A stretch of 64,000 bases of DNA from Ignavibacteriota bacterium (GTDB lineage Bacteria; Bacteroidota; Ignavibacteria; UBA10030; UBA6906): the NCBI GenBank assembly GCA_016707525.1, contig JADJHP010000016.1, forward strand, positions 1-64,000, written 5' to 3'. The notes under the pieces were generated by a model, which had not been told where the DNA came from, ran no database searches, and was given only the letters and a program-made list of their open reading frames with translations. Shown here piece after piece: positions 18,213-26,810 of the stretch. Every line of letters begins with the position of its first letter. The stretch's first letter is position 1. Made by a program: the position numbers and the translations under genes.

Positions 18213-18608
18213 ATGAAAGAAGTCGCCGTCGGCATCATCTTCCGCAATGGTACCGTTCTCACCGGTCAACGAAAGCATACCGCCCGCTACCCGCTGAAGT
18301 GGGAATTCCCCGGGGGGAAACTGGAGCCGGGTGAGACTCCAACCGCAGCACTTGTGCGCGAACTGGACGAGGAACTGGGGATCCATGCAGTGCCCGGACC
18401 CGAATACCACCGCCAGGAGTGGGACTACGGCGACCGCGCCTGGCGGGTCTACTATTTCCCCGTCCATGCGTTCACCGGCGAGCCGGAGAACCGCACGTTC
18501 GCTCAGATCCGGTGGGTTCCACTGGACGAACTGCTGACGATGGATATCCTCGATGGGAACCGGGAAGTGGTGGAACGCATGGCCAACGACATGAAGAGCC
18601 ACGGGTGA
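18213..18608 (+). CDS. mutT: 8-oxo-dGTP diphosphatase MutT (Nudix hydrolase)
   Basis: 131 residues, a normal length for MutT. The Nudix box matches G-x5-E-x7-RE-x2-EE-x-G (GKLEPGETPTAALVREL then DEELG, residues about 36-58). It hydrolyses oxidised dGTP to the monophosphate so that 8-oxoG is not incorporated into DNA. It is the first gene of a tightly coupled operon whose next two genes are DNA glycosylases acting on the same lesion. This context supports MutT over other small Nudix enzymes, which share the fold. Confidence 0.88.
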   Translation: MKEVAVGIIFRNGTVLTGQRKHTARYPLKWEFPGGKLEPGETPTAALVRELDEELGIHAVPGPEYHRQEWDYGDRAWRVYYFPVHAFTGEPENRTFAQIRWVPLDELLTMDILDGNREVVERMANDMKSHG

Positions 18609-19522
18609 AACGGAGAGCGATCGATCTTCGCCTCCTCCACCGGGCCATACGCACCTGGTACCGCCGTCACGGTCGGACCCTCCCCTGGCGCGGGATCAGG
18701 GACCCGTACCGCATCCTGCTCTCCGAGATCATGCTCCAGCAAACACAGGTGAGCAGGGTGCTCGTGAAGTATCCGCTCTTTCTCAAACGCTTCCCCACCA
18801 TCGCCGCCCTCGCACGCGCACGCCGCGCGGATGTCGTCCGCACATGGCAGGGCATGGGATACAACAACCGCGCGGTGCGCCTTCACGCCCTCGCGCAGGC
18901 CGTGATCGCACAGCACAACGGACGCATCCCGGCCACCGAAGAGACACTCACCGCACTCCCGGGGATCGGCACCTATACCGCCCGCGCTGTGCTCTGCTCG
19001 GCGTTCGGCATGCCGGTGTCGTTCGTGGATGTGAACATCCGCCGCCTCTTCTCACGCGTCTTCTGGAAGATGCCCGACACGGGCCACATGGTGCCCGAAC
19101 CCGCGGCCCGCGAAGTGGCGGAGCTGGCCCTCCACCGCACACACGCGTACGATTGGAACCAGGCACTGATGGACATCGGGGCAACGATCTGCACCGCCCG
19201 CGCACCGCTCTGCACGGCATGCCCCCTCGCTTCACTCTGCGCCTCGGCCGGATCCATGGCGGCACCGCCGCCGGCGAAGAAGAAACCCGAACGCTCGCTC
19301 GAGGGCATCCCGCACCGCATCTACCGCGGACGCATCATCGAGCAGCTCCGGCACAGCGGCGCCCGGCGTGCCGTCCCCCTCTCCACCATCGGACCGAAGA
19401 TCCTCCCGCAGTTCGGTGCGCGGCATACGGCATGGCTGGAAGGGCTGATGAAGGATCTCGAACGCGATGGCCTCGTGCGCATCTCGTCCGCCGGCGGGAA
19501 GATGACGGTCCGCCTTGCATGA
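18605..19522 (+). CDS. mutY: A/G-specific adenine DNA glycosylase MutY
   Basis: 305 residues. Base-excision repair enzyme that removes adenine paired with 8-oxoguanine. Visible features: the catalytic Glu in LSEIMLQQTQV; helix-hairpin-helix LPGIGTYTARAV; catalytic Asp in VDVNIRRLF; and a 4Fe-4S cluster motif C-x6-C-x2-C-x5-C near residues 198-214. The Nudix-like 8-oxoG-reading carboxyl domain of E. coli MutY (350 residues) is not recognisable. Instead about 85 residues look like a winged helix (RIIEQLRHSGARRAVPLST). I chose GTG 18605, which overlaps the mutT stop (GTGA), because the catalytic domain begins there. The same frame is open further upstream but only as out-of-frame mutT sequence. 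Confidence 0.9.
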   Translation: MKRRAIDLRLLHRAIRTWYRRHGRTLPWRGIRDPYRILLSEIMLQQTQVSRVLVKYPLFLKRFPTIAALARARRADVVRTWQGMGYNNRAVRLHALAQAVIAQHNGRIPATEETLTALPGIGTYTARAVLCSAFGMPVSFVDVNIRRLFSRVFWKMPDTGHMVPEPAAREVAELALHRTHAYDWNQALMDIGATICTARAPLCTACPLASLCASAGSMAAPPPAKKKPERSLEGIPHRIYRGRIIEQLRHSGARRAVPLSTIGPKILPQFGARHTAWLEGLMKDLERDGLVRISSAGGKMTVRLA

Positions 19523-20184
19523 AGCCGAAGCGCTACAAGGACATCGAGCAGGTCCACCGCGACCATGCGGAACGCGGTGAGCGGGCGCGGGAACGGCTGC
19601 GCGAGTTTGCCAGGGTGCCGCCCACGGAGTACTTTTACGAACTGGCGTACTGCCTGCTCACACCGCAATCCAGTGCGGTGAATGCGGACACGGCGGTCGC
19701 CCGGCTGAAAGAGCTCTCGTTCTTCGAACGGGGTGGAGACCCCACACCGGTGCTCCGCCAGCGCGATGCGTACATCCGCTTTCACAACACGAAGGCGCGG
19801 CGACTCCTGACGGTGCGTGAACAGTTTCCGGTGATCGCGGCCCGGCTTGCGGCAACCCCACACGGGACACCGACGGGGGCACCAACGGAGGAGGTCCTTG
19901 CCCTCCGCGATTGGATGATCGCCCACGTAAATGGTCTCGGACGCAAGGAAGCTGCACATTTTCTTCGTAATATAGGGTACCGCGGTCTGGCGATCCTGGA
20001 CCGTCACATCCTGCGGAACCTGACGTATCATGGGGTGCTTCGTACGATGCCAACGTCTCTCACCCCGGCGCGCTACTCTATTATAGAGGGGCTTGTCCGG
20101 CAGTTCGCCGCGGACACCGGCATCGATATGGATGAACTCGACCTGTTGTTCTGGAGCCGGGAGACCGGCGAGATCAGAAAATAA
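19519..20184 (+). CDS. ogg: N-glycosylase/DNA lyase, Ogg2-type 8-oxoguanine glycosylase
   Basis: 221 residues, close to archaeal Ogg2 length. It removes 8-oxoguanine and cleaves the abasic site. The helix-hairpin-helix reads NGLGRKEAAHFLRNIG, with the catalytic Lys in GRKEAAHF, followed by the catalytic Asp in AILDRHIL. The ATG at 19519 overlaps the mutY stop (ATGA), so translation is coupled. The same frame is open much further upstream, but that part is shadow of mutY. It replaces the usual bacterial MutM (Fpg), giving an all-HhH oxidised-guanine repair set with mutT and mutY. Confidence 0.87.
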   Translation: MKPKRYKDIEQVHRDHAERGERARERLREFARVPPTEYFYELAYCLLTPQSSAVNADTAVARLKELSFFERGGDPTPVLRQRDAYIRFHNTKARRLLTVREQFPVIAARLAATPHGTPTGAPTEEVLALRDWMIAHVNGLGRKEAAHFLRNIGYRGLAILDRHILRNLTYHGVLRTMPTSLTPARYSIIEGLVRQFAADTGIDMDELDLLFWSRETGEIRK

Positions 20185-20199
20185 TACTGGAGCACGTCT

Positions 20200-21360
20200 A
20201 TGCGCTTTCTCGTACTTGGTGCCGGCATGATGGGCAGCGCCGTTGCTTACGACCTCGCAATGGCTTCCCCCGACAACACGGTGCTCCTCGCCGACATCAA
20301 TGAGGAGGCTGCGCGCACCACGGCACGCGCCATCGGTCCGAATGTGCTGCCGCAGAAGCTGGATGTGAACGACTCCGCCGCCCTGGCCGCCCTCCTGAAG
20401 GGCTGCAACGTGGTGGTGAGCGCGGTCTCCTATTCCGTGAACGAGCGCATCACGCGCGCAGCGATCGAGGCCGGCGTGCATATGTGCGACCTCGGCGGGA
20501 ACAATGACGTGGTCGACCGCCAGATGGTGATGGATGCGAAGGCAAAAGACCGCAACGTGACGGTCCTGCCGAACTGCGGGCTCGCACCCGGACTCATCAA
20601 CATCCTCGCCGCCGCGGGGATGGAGTCGTTCGATACGGTGGATGCGATCGCCCTGCGCGTGGGCGGACTCCCCCGGAACCCGCGCCCGCCGCTCAACTAC
20701 CAGATCGTGTTCTCCGCGGAAGGGCTGCTGAACGAATACATCGAACCCGCCGAGATCCTGGATGGCGGCGAACTGCAGTCGGTGCCGTCGATGACCGGAT
20801 TGGAAGAGCTGGATTTTCCGGCGCCCTACGGCCGGCTCGAGGCGTTCTATACGTCGGGCGGCCTCTCCACGCTGACCCGCACGATGCACAGGAAAGTGCG
20901 GCGGCTGGACTACAAGACCATCCGCTACCCCGGACACTGCGAGCGGTTCAGGATGCTCCTGGACCTCGGTTTTGCCACCTCCGAGCCGATCCTGAATGCC
21001 GGTGGGTCGGTGCGCACCTCGCGCGAACTCTTCACCGAACTGCTGAAACGGCGGCTCAACGACGATGGCCCCGATGTGGTGCTTGCCCGCGCAACGCTGA
21101 AGGGCATGAAGAATGCCCGGAAACAGACACTTGTGTATGAATGTGTGGATGTGTATGATGAAGAGACGCGCATGACCGCGATGATGCGGACCACCGCATT
21201 CCCGACATCCATCGCCGCCATTCTCCTCGCAGAAGGGCGGATCACGCGGCGGGGCGTCTTCCCGCCCGAGGAGTGCGTCCCCGGCACCATCATGATCGCC
21301 GAACTCCGCAAGCGCGGCATCATCATCAGCACGCAGATCTCTCAGGAAAACACTCCATGA
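20200..21360 (+). CDS. saccharopine dehydrogenase-family oxidoreductase
   Basis: 386 residues with an amino-terminal Rossmann fold (VLGAGMMGSAVAYDLA, glycines at 7-12) and the family's DLGGN and LPNCGLAPG segments, followed by the C-terminal saccharopine dehydrogenase region. It resembles lysine 6-dehydrogenase/saccharopine reductase enzymes that act on amino-acid imines using NAD(P). The exact substrate cannot be read. It follows ogg by 15 bp, so it is probably co-transcribed with the repair genes. No separate promoter was seen. Confidence 0.8.
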   Translation: MRFLVLGAGMMGSAVAYDLAMASPDNTVLLADINEEAARTTARAIGPNVLPQKLDVNDSAALAALLKGCNVVVSAVSYSVNERITRAAIEAGVHMCDLGGNNDVVDRQMVMDAKAKDRNVTVLPNCGLAPGLINILAAAGMESFDTVDAIALRVGGLPRNPRPPLNYQIVFSAEGLLNEYIEPAEILDGGELQSVPSMTGLEELDFPAPYGRLEAFYTSGGLSTLTRTMHRKVRRLDYKTIRYPGHCERFRMLLDLGFATSEPILNAGGSVRTSRELFTELLKRRLNDDGPDVVLARATLKGMKNARKQTLVYECVDVYDEETRMTAMMRTTAFPTSIAAILLAEGRITRRGVFPPEECVPGTIMIAELRKRGIIISTQISQENTP

Positions 21361-21509
21361 GCATGGTTCCGTTGTCGGTCATGATCAGCACCCGCGATGC
21401 CCGCGAGGGGCGCGACATCCAGCACCACTATGTCGTCAGTACAGCGAGTCCGCGGTGGGAACTGGTGAAGATCCTCGTGCGTGCCCTCTTCGAGATCAAG
21501 TTCCGGTGA
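21357..21509 (+). CDS. small hypothetical protein
   Basis: A 50-residue frame starts at ATG 21357, overlapping the previous stop (ATGA), and ends in a TGATG overlap with the next possible start. It begins SMVPLSVMISTRDAREGRDI and has a basic helical end. The beginning faintly recalls the YbjQ family (ISTxxxxEGRxI), but it is far too short for that fold. The coupling at both ends is the main support. It may be a decayed remnant. Confidence 0.4.
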   Translation: MSMVPLSVMISTRDAREGRDIQHHYVVSTASPRWELVKILVRALFEIKFR

Positions 21510-21601
21510 TGAGTCCGCGTTCCGTACATAGCGAAGAGAAGACGCGGTCGAACTGGTTGTGCGCCGGAACAGCACGGCCATCCAGGTCTGGAAGCGGTAC
21601 G

Positions 21602-22597
21602 ATGCGGCCGGATCGGTCGCGCTTCGTGGCTCTGGCACTGCTTGTTGCTTTCTCCTGTATCGCTGCCCTGGCGCGCCACCGGGAGTTCGCACGTTCCGTA
21701 CACGGAGGGTATCGCCCCATCCTGCGTTCCTGTCTGGCGGTCCTGGTGCTCGTGCCGGCACTTGCCTGTGCCCAGGAGAATACCGTCCGTATCGTGGTGG
21801 ACGGCGACCCGCAGGCCGGCGGCGTGATCGGCGTGTTCCAGTCGAAGGGCATCCTGTACGCCTCGCTCACCGACCTCGCGGCCACGTTCCGCGTGACGCC
21901 GTTCGAGAACCATCAGATGGCGAAGATGGAAGTGAAGCAGGGACTGTACCGCATCAAGGTCACCGGCGGAAGCCCCTTCATCGTCGTCACGGACCAGAGC
22001 GGGAACCAGACGGTCTACCAGCTCCCCGCCAATGTGCTCTATGCCGCGCGCTCGTTCTTCGTGCCGCTGCAGTCGTTCATCCCGTTCTTCGGACTGGTCT
22101 TCAACAAGACCGGCTCGTTCGAGATCACCAGCAACACCCTGCGCGTCACGCCGGCACCGCCGTCGTCCGTGTACCAGATCCCCACGGTGGACCTCGAACC
22201 GAAGGCGAACGGGATGCTGATCCGCATCCGCTCCACGAAACGCGTGAAGGATGTGGAGAGCTGGCTGCGGCAGGACGGTTGGCTGTACGTGACCCTGATG
22301 GATGTGAAGGCGAACGTCCCCGTGATCAATGCCATCAAAGCGAGCGGGGTCGTCAAGGATATCATCGCCATCCAGTCGCCCACCTCGGTGCAGCTCACGT
22401 TCAAGCTCACCGGCACGATCGCGGCAAGCGAGATCCTGCGCGAGGACGATTCCAACGACATCCTCATCGCCATCCGCACGCAGGGCGCGCAGGAGGCACC
22501 GGCACAGACATCTCCCGCACAGACCGCGCCGGTACAGGTCCCCCCGGTGAAACCGCCGGCGGTGCAGCTTCCGCAGGAGAAGGACGGCCGCAGGTAG
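21602..22597 (+). CDS. amino-terminal part of a cell-wall amidase (AMIN-like), frameshifted
   Basis: The frame opens with a hydrophobic leader and a good signal peptide core (SCLAVLVLVPALACAQE). A copper-amine-oxidase-like N-terminal region (ILYASLTDLAATFRV, FFVPLQSFIPFF) follows, then an AMIN-type beta domain that binds peptidoglycan or secretion pores (GMLIRIRSTKRVKDVESWL), then a Pro/Gln-rich linker. The frame stops at 22597, yet the linker and an amidase catalytic domain continue in another frame. One extra base near 22.59 kb would account for this. The start could also be ATG 21509, overlapping the upstream stop; 21602 is nearer the leader. Confidence 0.7.
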   Translation: MRPDRSRFVALALLVAFSCIAALARHREFARSVHGGYRPILRSCLAVLVLVPALACAQENTVRIVVDGDPQAGGVIGVFQSKGILYASLTDLAATFRVTPFENHQMAKMEVKQGLYRIKVTGGSPFIVVTDQSGNQTVYQLPANVLYAARSFFVPLQSFIPFFGLVFNKTGSFEITSNTLRVTPAPPSSVYQIPTVDLEPKANGMLIRIRSTKRVKDVESWLRQDGWLYVTLMDVKANVPVINAIKASGVVKDIIAIQSPTSVQLTFKLTGTIAASEILREDDSNDILIAIRTQGAQEAPAQTSPAQTAPVQVPPVKPPAVQLPQEKDGRR

Positions 22598-22688
22598 GAC
22601 GAGACGCAGGGGAGACAGGCCCCAGGTTCAAGACGAGAACCCGCAGGGCAAGAAGGACGATCCGCCGGTTCAGAACGAAGAGCCACGG

Positions 22689-23465
22689 GTGAAGGATGAG
22701 CCCACGGGCGCCGCACCGGCCATGCCGGACCTTGAAGAACGTAAACGCCGATGGGACCTGGATGTGATCGTGATCGATCCCGGCCACGGCGGGAAGGATC
22801 CCGGTACGATCGGGGTGACGGGACTGCGGGAGAAGGATGTTGCCCTCAGCGTCGGGCTCAAGCTTGGCGAGCTGATCAGGAAGAATTTCCCCGGCGTGAA
22901 GGTGGTGTACACCCGATCCACCGACGTGTTCATCCCTCTGTACCGCCGCGGACAGATCGCCAACGAAGCGGGCGGAAAGCTGTTCATCAGTATCCATTGC
23001 AATGCCACGCCGCGTAAGCCGAGTCCGACCCGCGGCACCGAGGTGTATCTGCTGCGCCCCAACCGTTCGGAAGAGGCGATCGCCATCGCCGAACAGGAGA
23101 ATGCCGTTATCACGCTCGAGGAAGGATACGAGGACCGGTATCAGGAGCTGACCGACGAGAATTTCATCCTCGTCACCATGGCGCAGACCGCGTACATGCG
23201 CTCCAGCGAGGTCCTTGCCGAGCAGGTGCATCGGGAAATGTCGAAGGTTCCCGGACTCCGCGGCCGGGGCGTCCGCCAGGCAGGCTTCTACGTCCTCGTG
23301 GGTGCCGCCATGCCGAACATCCTGGTGGAGACCGCATTCGTCTCGAACCGCGAGGACGAGAAACTGCTGCGCAGCAAGACGAGTCAGGCCCGCATGGCCG
23401 AGGCACTGTATCAGGGCATCGTCCGCTACAAGAAAGAATATGAGAAACTTCTCAGGCATGAGTAA
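22689..23465 (+). CDS. N-acetylmuramoyl-L-alanine amidase catalytic domain (Amidase_3)
   Basis: 258 residues beginning at a GTG. The zinc-amidase core is complete: first His in VIDPGHGGKDPG, Glu in LREKDVALSV, second His in LFISIHCNA, and the catalytic Glu in NILVETAFVSN. It cleaves the amide between MurNAc and the stem peptide in peptidoglycan. Alone it has no signal peptide; an in-frame Gln/Glu-rich linker upstream (22.6-22.69 kb) continues the linker of the preceding frame, so both are almost certainly one exported AmiC-like protein split by a frameshift. Confidence 0.88.
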   Translation: MKDEPTGAAPAMPDLEERKRRWDLDVIVIDPGHGGKDPGTIGVTGLREKDVALSVGLKLGELIRKNFPGVKVVYTRSTDVFIPLYRRGQIANEAGGKLFISIHCNATPRKPSPTRGTEVYLLRPNRSEEAIAIAEQENAVITLEEGYEDRYQELTDENFILVTMAQTAYMRSSEVLAEQVHREMSKVPGLRGRGVRQAGFYVLVGAAMPNILVETAFVSNREDEKLLRSKTSQARMAEALYQGIVRYKKEYEKLLRHE

Positions 23466-23982
23466 CAGCGCCAGGGCATGGATGGCGTATGCGGCCGTTG
23501 TGGCCGGGTCAGCGCTCTGGTTCGCCCTGATCGTGGCCGCGCCGTTGCTCACGCATGCGGGCGGGGCGTCGGCCGCCTGGGGCGGACATCTGTACACGTT
23601 CTTCCACCCGATCTGTCATCAGCTGGAAGGGCGGTCGCTGCTGCTGTTCGGTGAACCGCTGGCGGTCTGCTCCCGCTGCTCGGCGATCTATGCCGGCTTC
23701 TTCGTCGGAGCGCTGATCTATCCGTTCTTCCGGCGCGTGGGCACACCGCACGCGCCGTCGCGCACCATGCTCATCGTTGCACTGGCACCGATGGTCCTGG
23801 ATGTGGCGCTGGGCGTTGCCGGCCTGCACGATGCCACCATCGGCACGCGGCTCATCACCGGTGCGCTCTTTGGCCTGCTCGTTCCATATGTTGTCATGCC
23901 TGTTGTTCTGGGGGCCGTTCATGAATTCAACGCACACCAACCACCCATCTCCCAACTGCAGAAAGGATCCACCGATGCCTGA
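23458..23982 (+). CDS. DUF2085 membrane protein
   Basis: 174 residues with about four membrane helices. The DUF2085 signature is clear: FFHPICHQLEGRSLLLFG followed by VCSRCSAIYAGFFVG, with conserved His and Cys residues. The function of the family is not known; the Cys/His motifs could bind a metal. The ATG at 23458 overlaps the amidase stop by 8 bp, so translation is coupled. The reading frame continues upstream but that region is amidase shadow. Confidence 0.82.
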   Translation: MSNSARAWMAYAAVVAGSALWFALIVAAPLLTHAGGASAAWGGHLYTFFHPICHQLEGRSLLLFGEPLAVCSRCSAIYAGFFVGALIYPFFRRVGTPHAPSRTMLIVALAPMVLDVALGVAGLHDATIGTRLITGALFGLLVPYVVMPVVLGAVHEFNAHQPPISQLQKGSTDA

Positions 23983-24520
23983 AAAGCCGAGTAAACTCAT
24001 GCCGGCCCTGTACGGCGGCATCATCATCGGCCTGCTGTCCGGTATCCCGTTCATCAGCCTCATCAATTGCATCTGCTGCGCCGGCGTGATCATCGGCGGC
24101 TTCCTCGCGGTGTTCTTCTACAAGAAGGACCTTCCGCCGGACGCCCCGCCGCTCACGAACAACGACGCGCTCGCACTCGGTGCACTGGCCGGACTCTTCG
24201 GTGCGCTGTTCTCCAACATCATCTCGGCCGGGTTCATGCTCACTATCGGCAACGTTGCCGCGAGCATGGTGTACGATGTGGTCGTCTGGGGCTACGACAA
24301 GGCCGGGATCCTGGACAAGATGCCGCCCGAGGCGCTGGACGATATGAAGAGCCAGATGCATCAGGATACGATCTCGCCGATGAACGTGCTGGGCTCGTTC
24401 ATCACGCTGCCGCTGTTCGGCCTGATCGGCGGACTCATCGGCTACGCCGTGTACAAGCCGAAGAAAGAAGAGAAGACGCCGGAAGGGCCGACTCTTCCGC
24501 CTATGGAAATTAAGAACTAA
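23975..24520 (+). CDS. multi-pass membrane protein of unknown function
   Basis: 181 residues with four or so hydrophobic segments (LYGGIIIGLLSGIPFISLI; GGFLAVFF; LGALAGLFGALFSNIIS; LGSFITLPLFGLIGGLIGY) and a Cys pair (NCICC). I do not recognise the family. The ATG at 23975 overlaps the DUF2085 stop by 8 bp. A terminator hairpin follows at 24553-24596, making this the last gene of the operon that starts with mutT. Confidence 0.7.
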   Translation: MPEKPSKLMPALYGGIIIGLLSGIPFISLINCICCAGVIIGGFLAVFFYKKDLPPDAPPLTNNDALALGALAGLFGALFSNIISAGFMLTIGNVAASMVYDVVVWGYDKAGILDKMPPEALDDMKSQMHQDTISPMNVLGSFITLPLFGLIGGLIGYAVYKPKKEEKTPEGPTLPPMEIKN

Positions 24521-24552
24521 GAATTCGTAATTCTTAATTGAATGCTCAATCG

Positions 24553-24596
24553 CCGGAGGAGACCTCGCATGCGCGGGGAATCCTCCGGTTTGTTTG
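24553..24596 (+). terminator. rho-independent terminator
   Basis: CCGGAGGA (24553-24560) pairs with TCCTCCGG (24581-24588), and TTTGTTTG follows. A smaller AT-rich hairpin (AAGAATT/AATTCTT) precedes it just after the stop at 24520. Confidence 0.65.
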
Positions 24597-24621
24597 ATCG
24601 TGTGTAACTGCTGCGAAGACG

Positions 24622-26148
24622 ATGAACTCCCGTCACGACCAACTGCTGGCCATAACATCCGCACTCCTCGGGGCCTATGATCCCCAACGGCTCTTCACCG
24701 CCGTTGCCGGACACCTCCGCGAGATCTTCCCCGTCGATGCCTTCGGCATCTCGTACTACGATCACCGCACGGATACGTTCGTACGGGGCATGGCCATGGT
24801 CGCAGGCGGCGATATCCTCAGCCTCGAACCGATCCCCCGCACCGGTGCCGCCCTCGAAGAGATCTGCAACGCCGGCGTGGCGGTGCAGCTCGATGAAACC
24901 CGCGTACGCCAGGCACTCGCACGCCTCGTGGGCCTGCATACCCCACCCGCCGGACAGTCGACGCATATCGTCGTCCTCCCGGTGTTCGGCCGCGATCATA
25001 CCCTGCTGGGCGTGGCCGCCGGACTCAACTCGGCCGGCTATGCGTACACCGCGGACGATATCGCATTCCTCGATCAGCTCGGGATCCAGATCGGGCTCGC
25101 CATCGAGAACATGCAACTGCATCAGGAGAACGCACGCCTCCGGATGCGCCTCGAAGCAGAAGGACAGTACCTCAAGGAAGAGATCGACCGTGCGGCGGAT
25201 GTGGGCGGACTGATCTACGCGAGCCGGCTCATGGACGAGGCAATGCAGCAGATCGCCCGCACAGCCCCCACGGACGCATCGGTGCTGCTCGTGGGCGAGA
25301 CCGGCACGGGGAAGGAACTGTTCGCGCGCACCCTCCACGCCCGCAGCGCATCGGCACACCGTCCGCTCGTACGCGTCAACTGCGGCGCCATCCCGTCCGG
25401 ACTCATCGAAAGCACGCTCTTCGGACACGAGAAGGGCGCATTCACCGGCGCCGTGCACCGCCACGTCGGGTTGTTCGAAGTGGCCGACGGCGGCACGCTC
25501 TTCCTCGACGAGATCGGCGAGCTGCCGCTCGATATGCAGGTGAAGCTGCTGCGCGTGCTGCAGGAAGGCGAGTTCACCCGCGTGGGCGGACACGAACCGC
25601 TGCACGTGAGCGTGCGCATCGTGGCGGCGACCAACAGGCCGATCGAGGAGATGGTGGCGGCGGGGACGTTCCGCGCCGACCTGTACTACCGCCTCGCCGT
25701 CGTGCCGATCGCCATCCCGCCCCTCCGTGCGCGGCGCGAAGACATCCCGCTCCTTGCCACGGCCTTCGTGCAGAAGTATTCGCGCCGGTTCCACAAACCG
25801 GTGCGGCAGATCTCGCGCGAGGCACTGCAACGGCTCGAATGCTATCCGTTCCCCGGCAACGTCCGCGAACTCGAGAACCTCATCGAACGGGCGGTCGTCC
25901 TCTGCGACGACACCACCCTGGGGCCGGAACATTTTCCGCTTTCCACCGTGAAAGCACATGGTATCGCGCCGGTACCGGAGCCCGGATCGGCCGGGCAACA
26001 GGACGATGAGCGCGAGCGTATCCTAACGGCGCTGCGCCAGGCCAACTGGATCATCGAAGGGGCCCGGGGAGCGGCAAAGCGCCTCGGGATCAAACCCAGC
26101 ACCCTGCGCGGGCGGATCATCCGGCTTGGCATCGAACGGCCTCTCTAG
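24622..26148 (+). CDS. sigma-54-dependent activator with GAF sensor domain (NorR/FhlA type)
   Basis: 508 residues. A GAF domain (about 20-165) precedes a full AAA+ activator: Walker A GETGTGKE, GAFTGA contact loop, Walker B GGTLFLDEIGEL and sensor AATNRP. A Fis-type helix-turn-helix closes it (GARGAAKRLGIKPSTLRGRI). With no receiver domain, it is presumably switched by a small ligand or redox signal bound by GAF rather than by phosphorylation. No dedicated target promoter was seen beside it. A gap of 100 bp with a terminator separates it from the gene upstream. Confidence 0.92.
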   Translation: MNSRHDQLLAITSALLGAYDPQRLFTAVAGHLREIFPVDAFGISYYDHRTDTFVRGMAMVAGGDILSLEPIPRTGAALEEICNAGVAVQLDETRVRQALARLVGLHTPPAGQSTHIVVLPVFGRDHTLLGVAAGLNSAGYAYTADDIAFLDQLGIQIGLAIENMQLHQENARLRMRLEAEGQYLKEEIDRAADVGGLIYASRLMDEAMQQIARTAPTDASVLLVGETGTGKELFARTLHARSASAHRPLVRVNCGAIPSGLIESTLFGHEKGAFTGAVHRHVGLFEVADGGTLFLDEIGELPLDMQVKLLRVLQEGEFTRVGGHEPLHVSVRIVAATNRPIEEMVAAGTFRADLYYRLAVVPIAIPPLRARREDIPLLATAFVQKYSRRFHKPVRQISREALQRLECYPFPGNVRELENLIERAVVLCDDTTLGPEHFPLSTVKAHGIAPVPEPGSAGQQDDERERILTALRQANWIIEGARGAAKRLGIKPSTLRGRIIRLGIERPL

Positions 26149-26175
26149 TGGCCCGTCTCGCAAGCACATCCTTGC

Positions 26176-26204
26176 TTTACACTTTCCCCGCAATGCCCTA
26201 TCTT
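26176..26204 (+). promoter_or_regulatory. sigma-70-like promoter
   Basis: TTTACA (26176-26181) and TATCTT (26199-26204) are separated by 17 bp, 30 bp upstream of the ATG at 26235. Confidence 0.5.
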
Positions 26205-26234
26205 GTCTCACTGTTCACATGAGGATCTCCTCCA

Positions 26235-26810
26235 ATGGTACGATCGTCACCCATCTGCATCTTCGCGGTATCGGTATTGCTTGTCGCACTGCCGATGCGC
26301 GCCCAACATTCTGCCGACACGTTCCCGACGGAGGCACGGAAGGCTGCACTGCGGCTCAGCATGGAACTGAAGGGAGCACTCGCGCGCCACATGGCCGCAG
26401 GCGGCCCCTCTGCGGCCGTCACCGTCTGCGCCGACAGCGCGCAGATCCTGACCGCCGCGGTCTGCTCCGCCACCGGGCTGACCGTGCAGCGCGTCAGCAC
26501 ACGGGCGCGGAACCCGAAGAATGCGCCCGATTCCACAGACCTGCGCGCCCTCGCGGAGTTCGAGCGGCTGAAGACCTCCGGCGTTCTCGCTGACAGCACC
26601 ACCCTCTCCATTGGAGATCCGGACGGTGCCCGGCGTCTTTATGTCCCCATCCTTACCGGCCCCTTCTGCCTCACCTGCCACGGAAAGCAGGAGTCATTTA
26701 CGCCGGAGCTCCGGAGGATCCTCAAACAACGTTATCCGGACGACAGGGCAAGCGGCTATGCCCCTGGTGATCTCCGCGGGGCCATCCGGGTGGCCGAAAA
26801 GGTGCGATAA
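26235..26810 (+). CDS. exported c-type heme protein, DUF3365/Tll0287-like
   Basis: 191 residues with a signal peptide (ICIFAVSVLLVALPMRAQ). A single heme-attachment motif, CLTCHG, sits near residue 145, inside the DUF3365 pattern (YVPILTGPFCLTCHGK). Conserved TVCADSAQ and RNPKNAPD segments agree. Members are periplasmic heme sensors or electron carriers, often fused to kinases. Here it stands alone, next to a GAF-containing sigma-54 activator that might read redox state. It has its own promoter. Confidence 0.82.
   Translation: MVRSSPICIFAVSVLLVALPMRAQHSADTFPTEARKAALRLSMELKGALARHMAAGGPSAAVTVCADSAQILTAAVCSATGLTVQRVSTRARNPKNAPDSTDLRALAEFERLKTSGVLADSTTLSIGDPDGARRLYVPILTGPFCLTCHGKQESFTPELRRILKQRYPDDRASGYAPGDLRGAIRVAEKVR

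Noticed and set aside
18844..19518. Amino-terminal extension of the ogg frame
   Set aside because: It only mirrors mutY in another frame; the family length and the ATGA overlap support 19519.
21357..21509. Assignment of the 50-residue frame to the YbjQ family
   Set aside because: Only about ten residues at the start resemble that family, and the protein is half the needed length.
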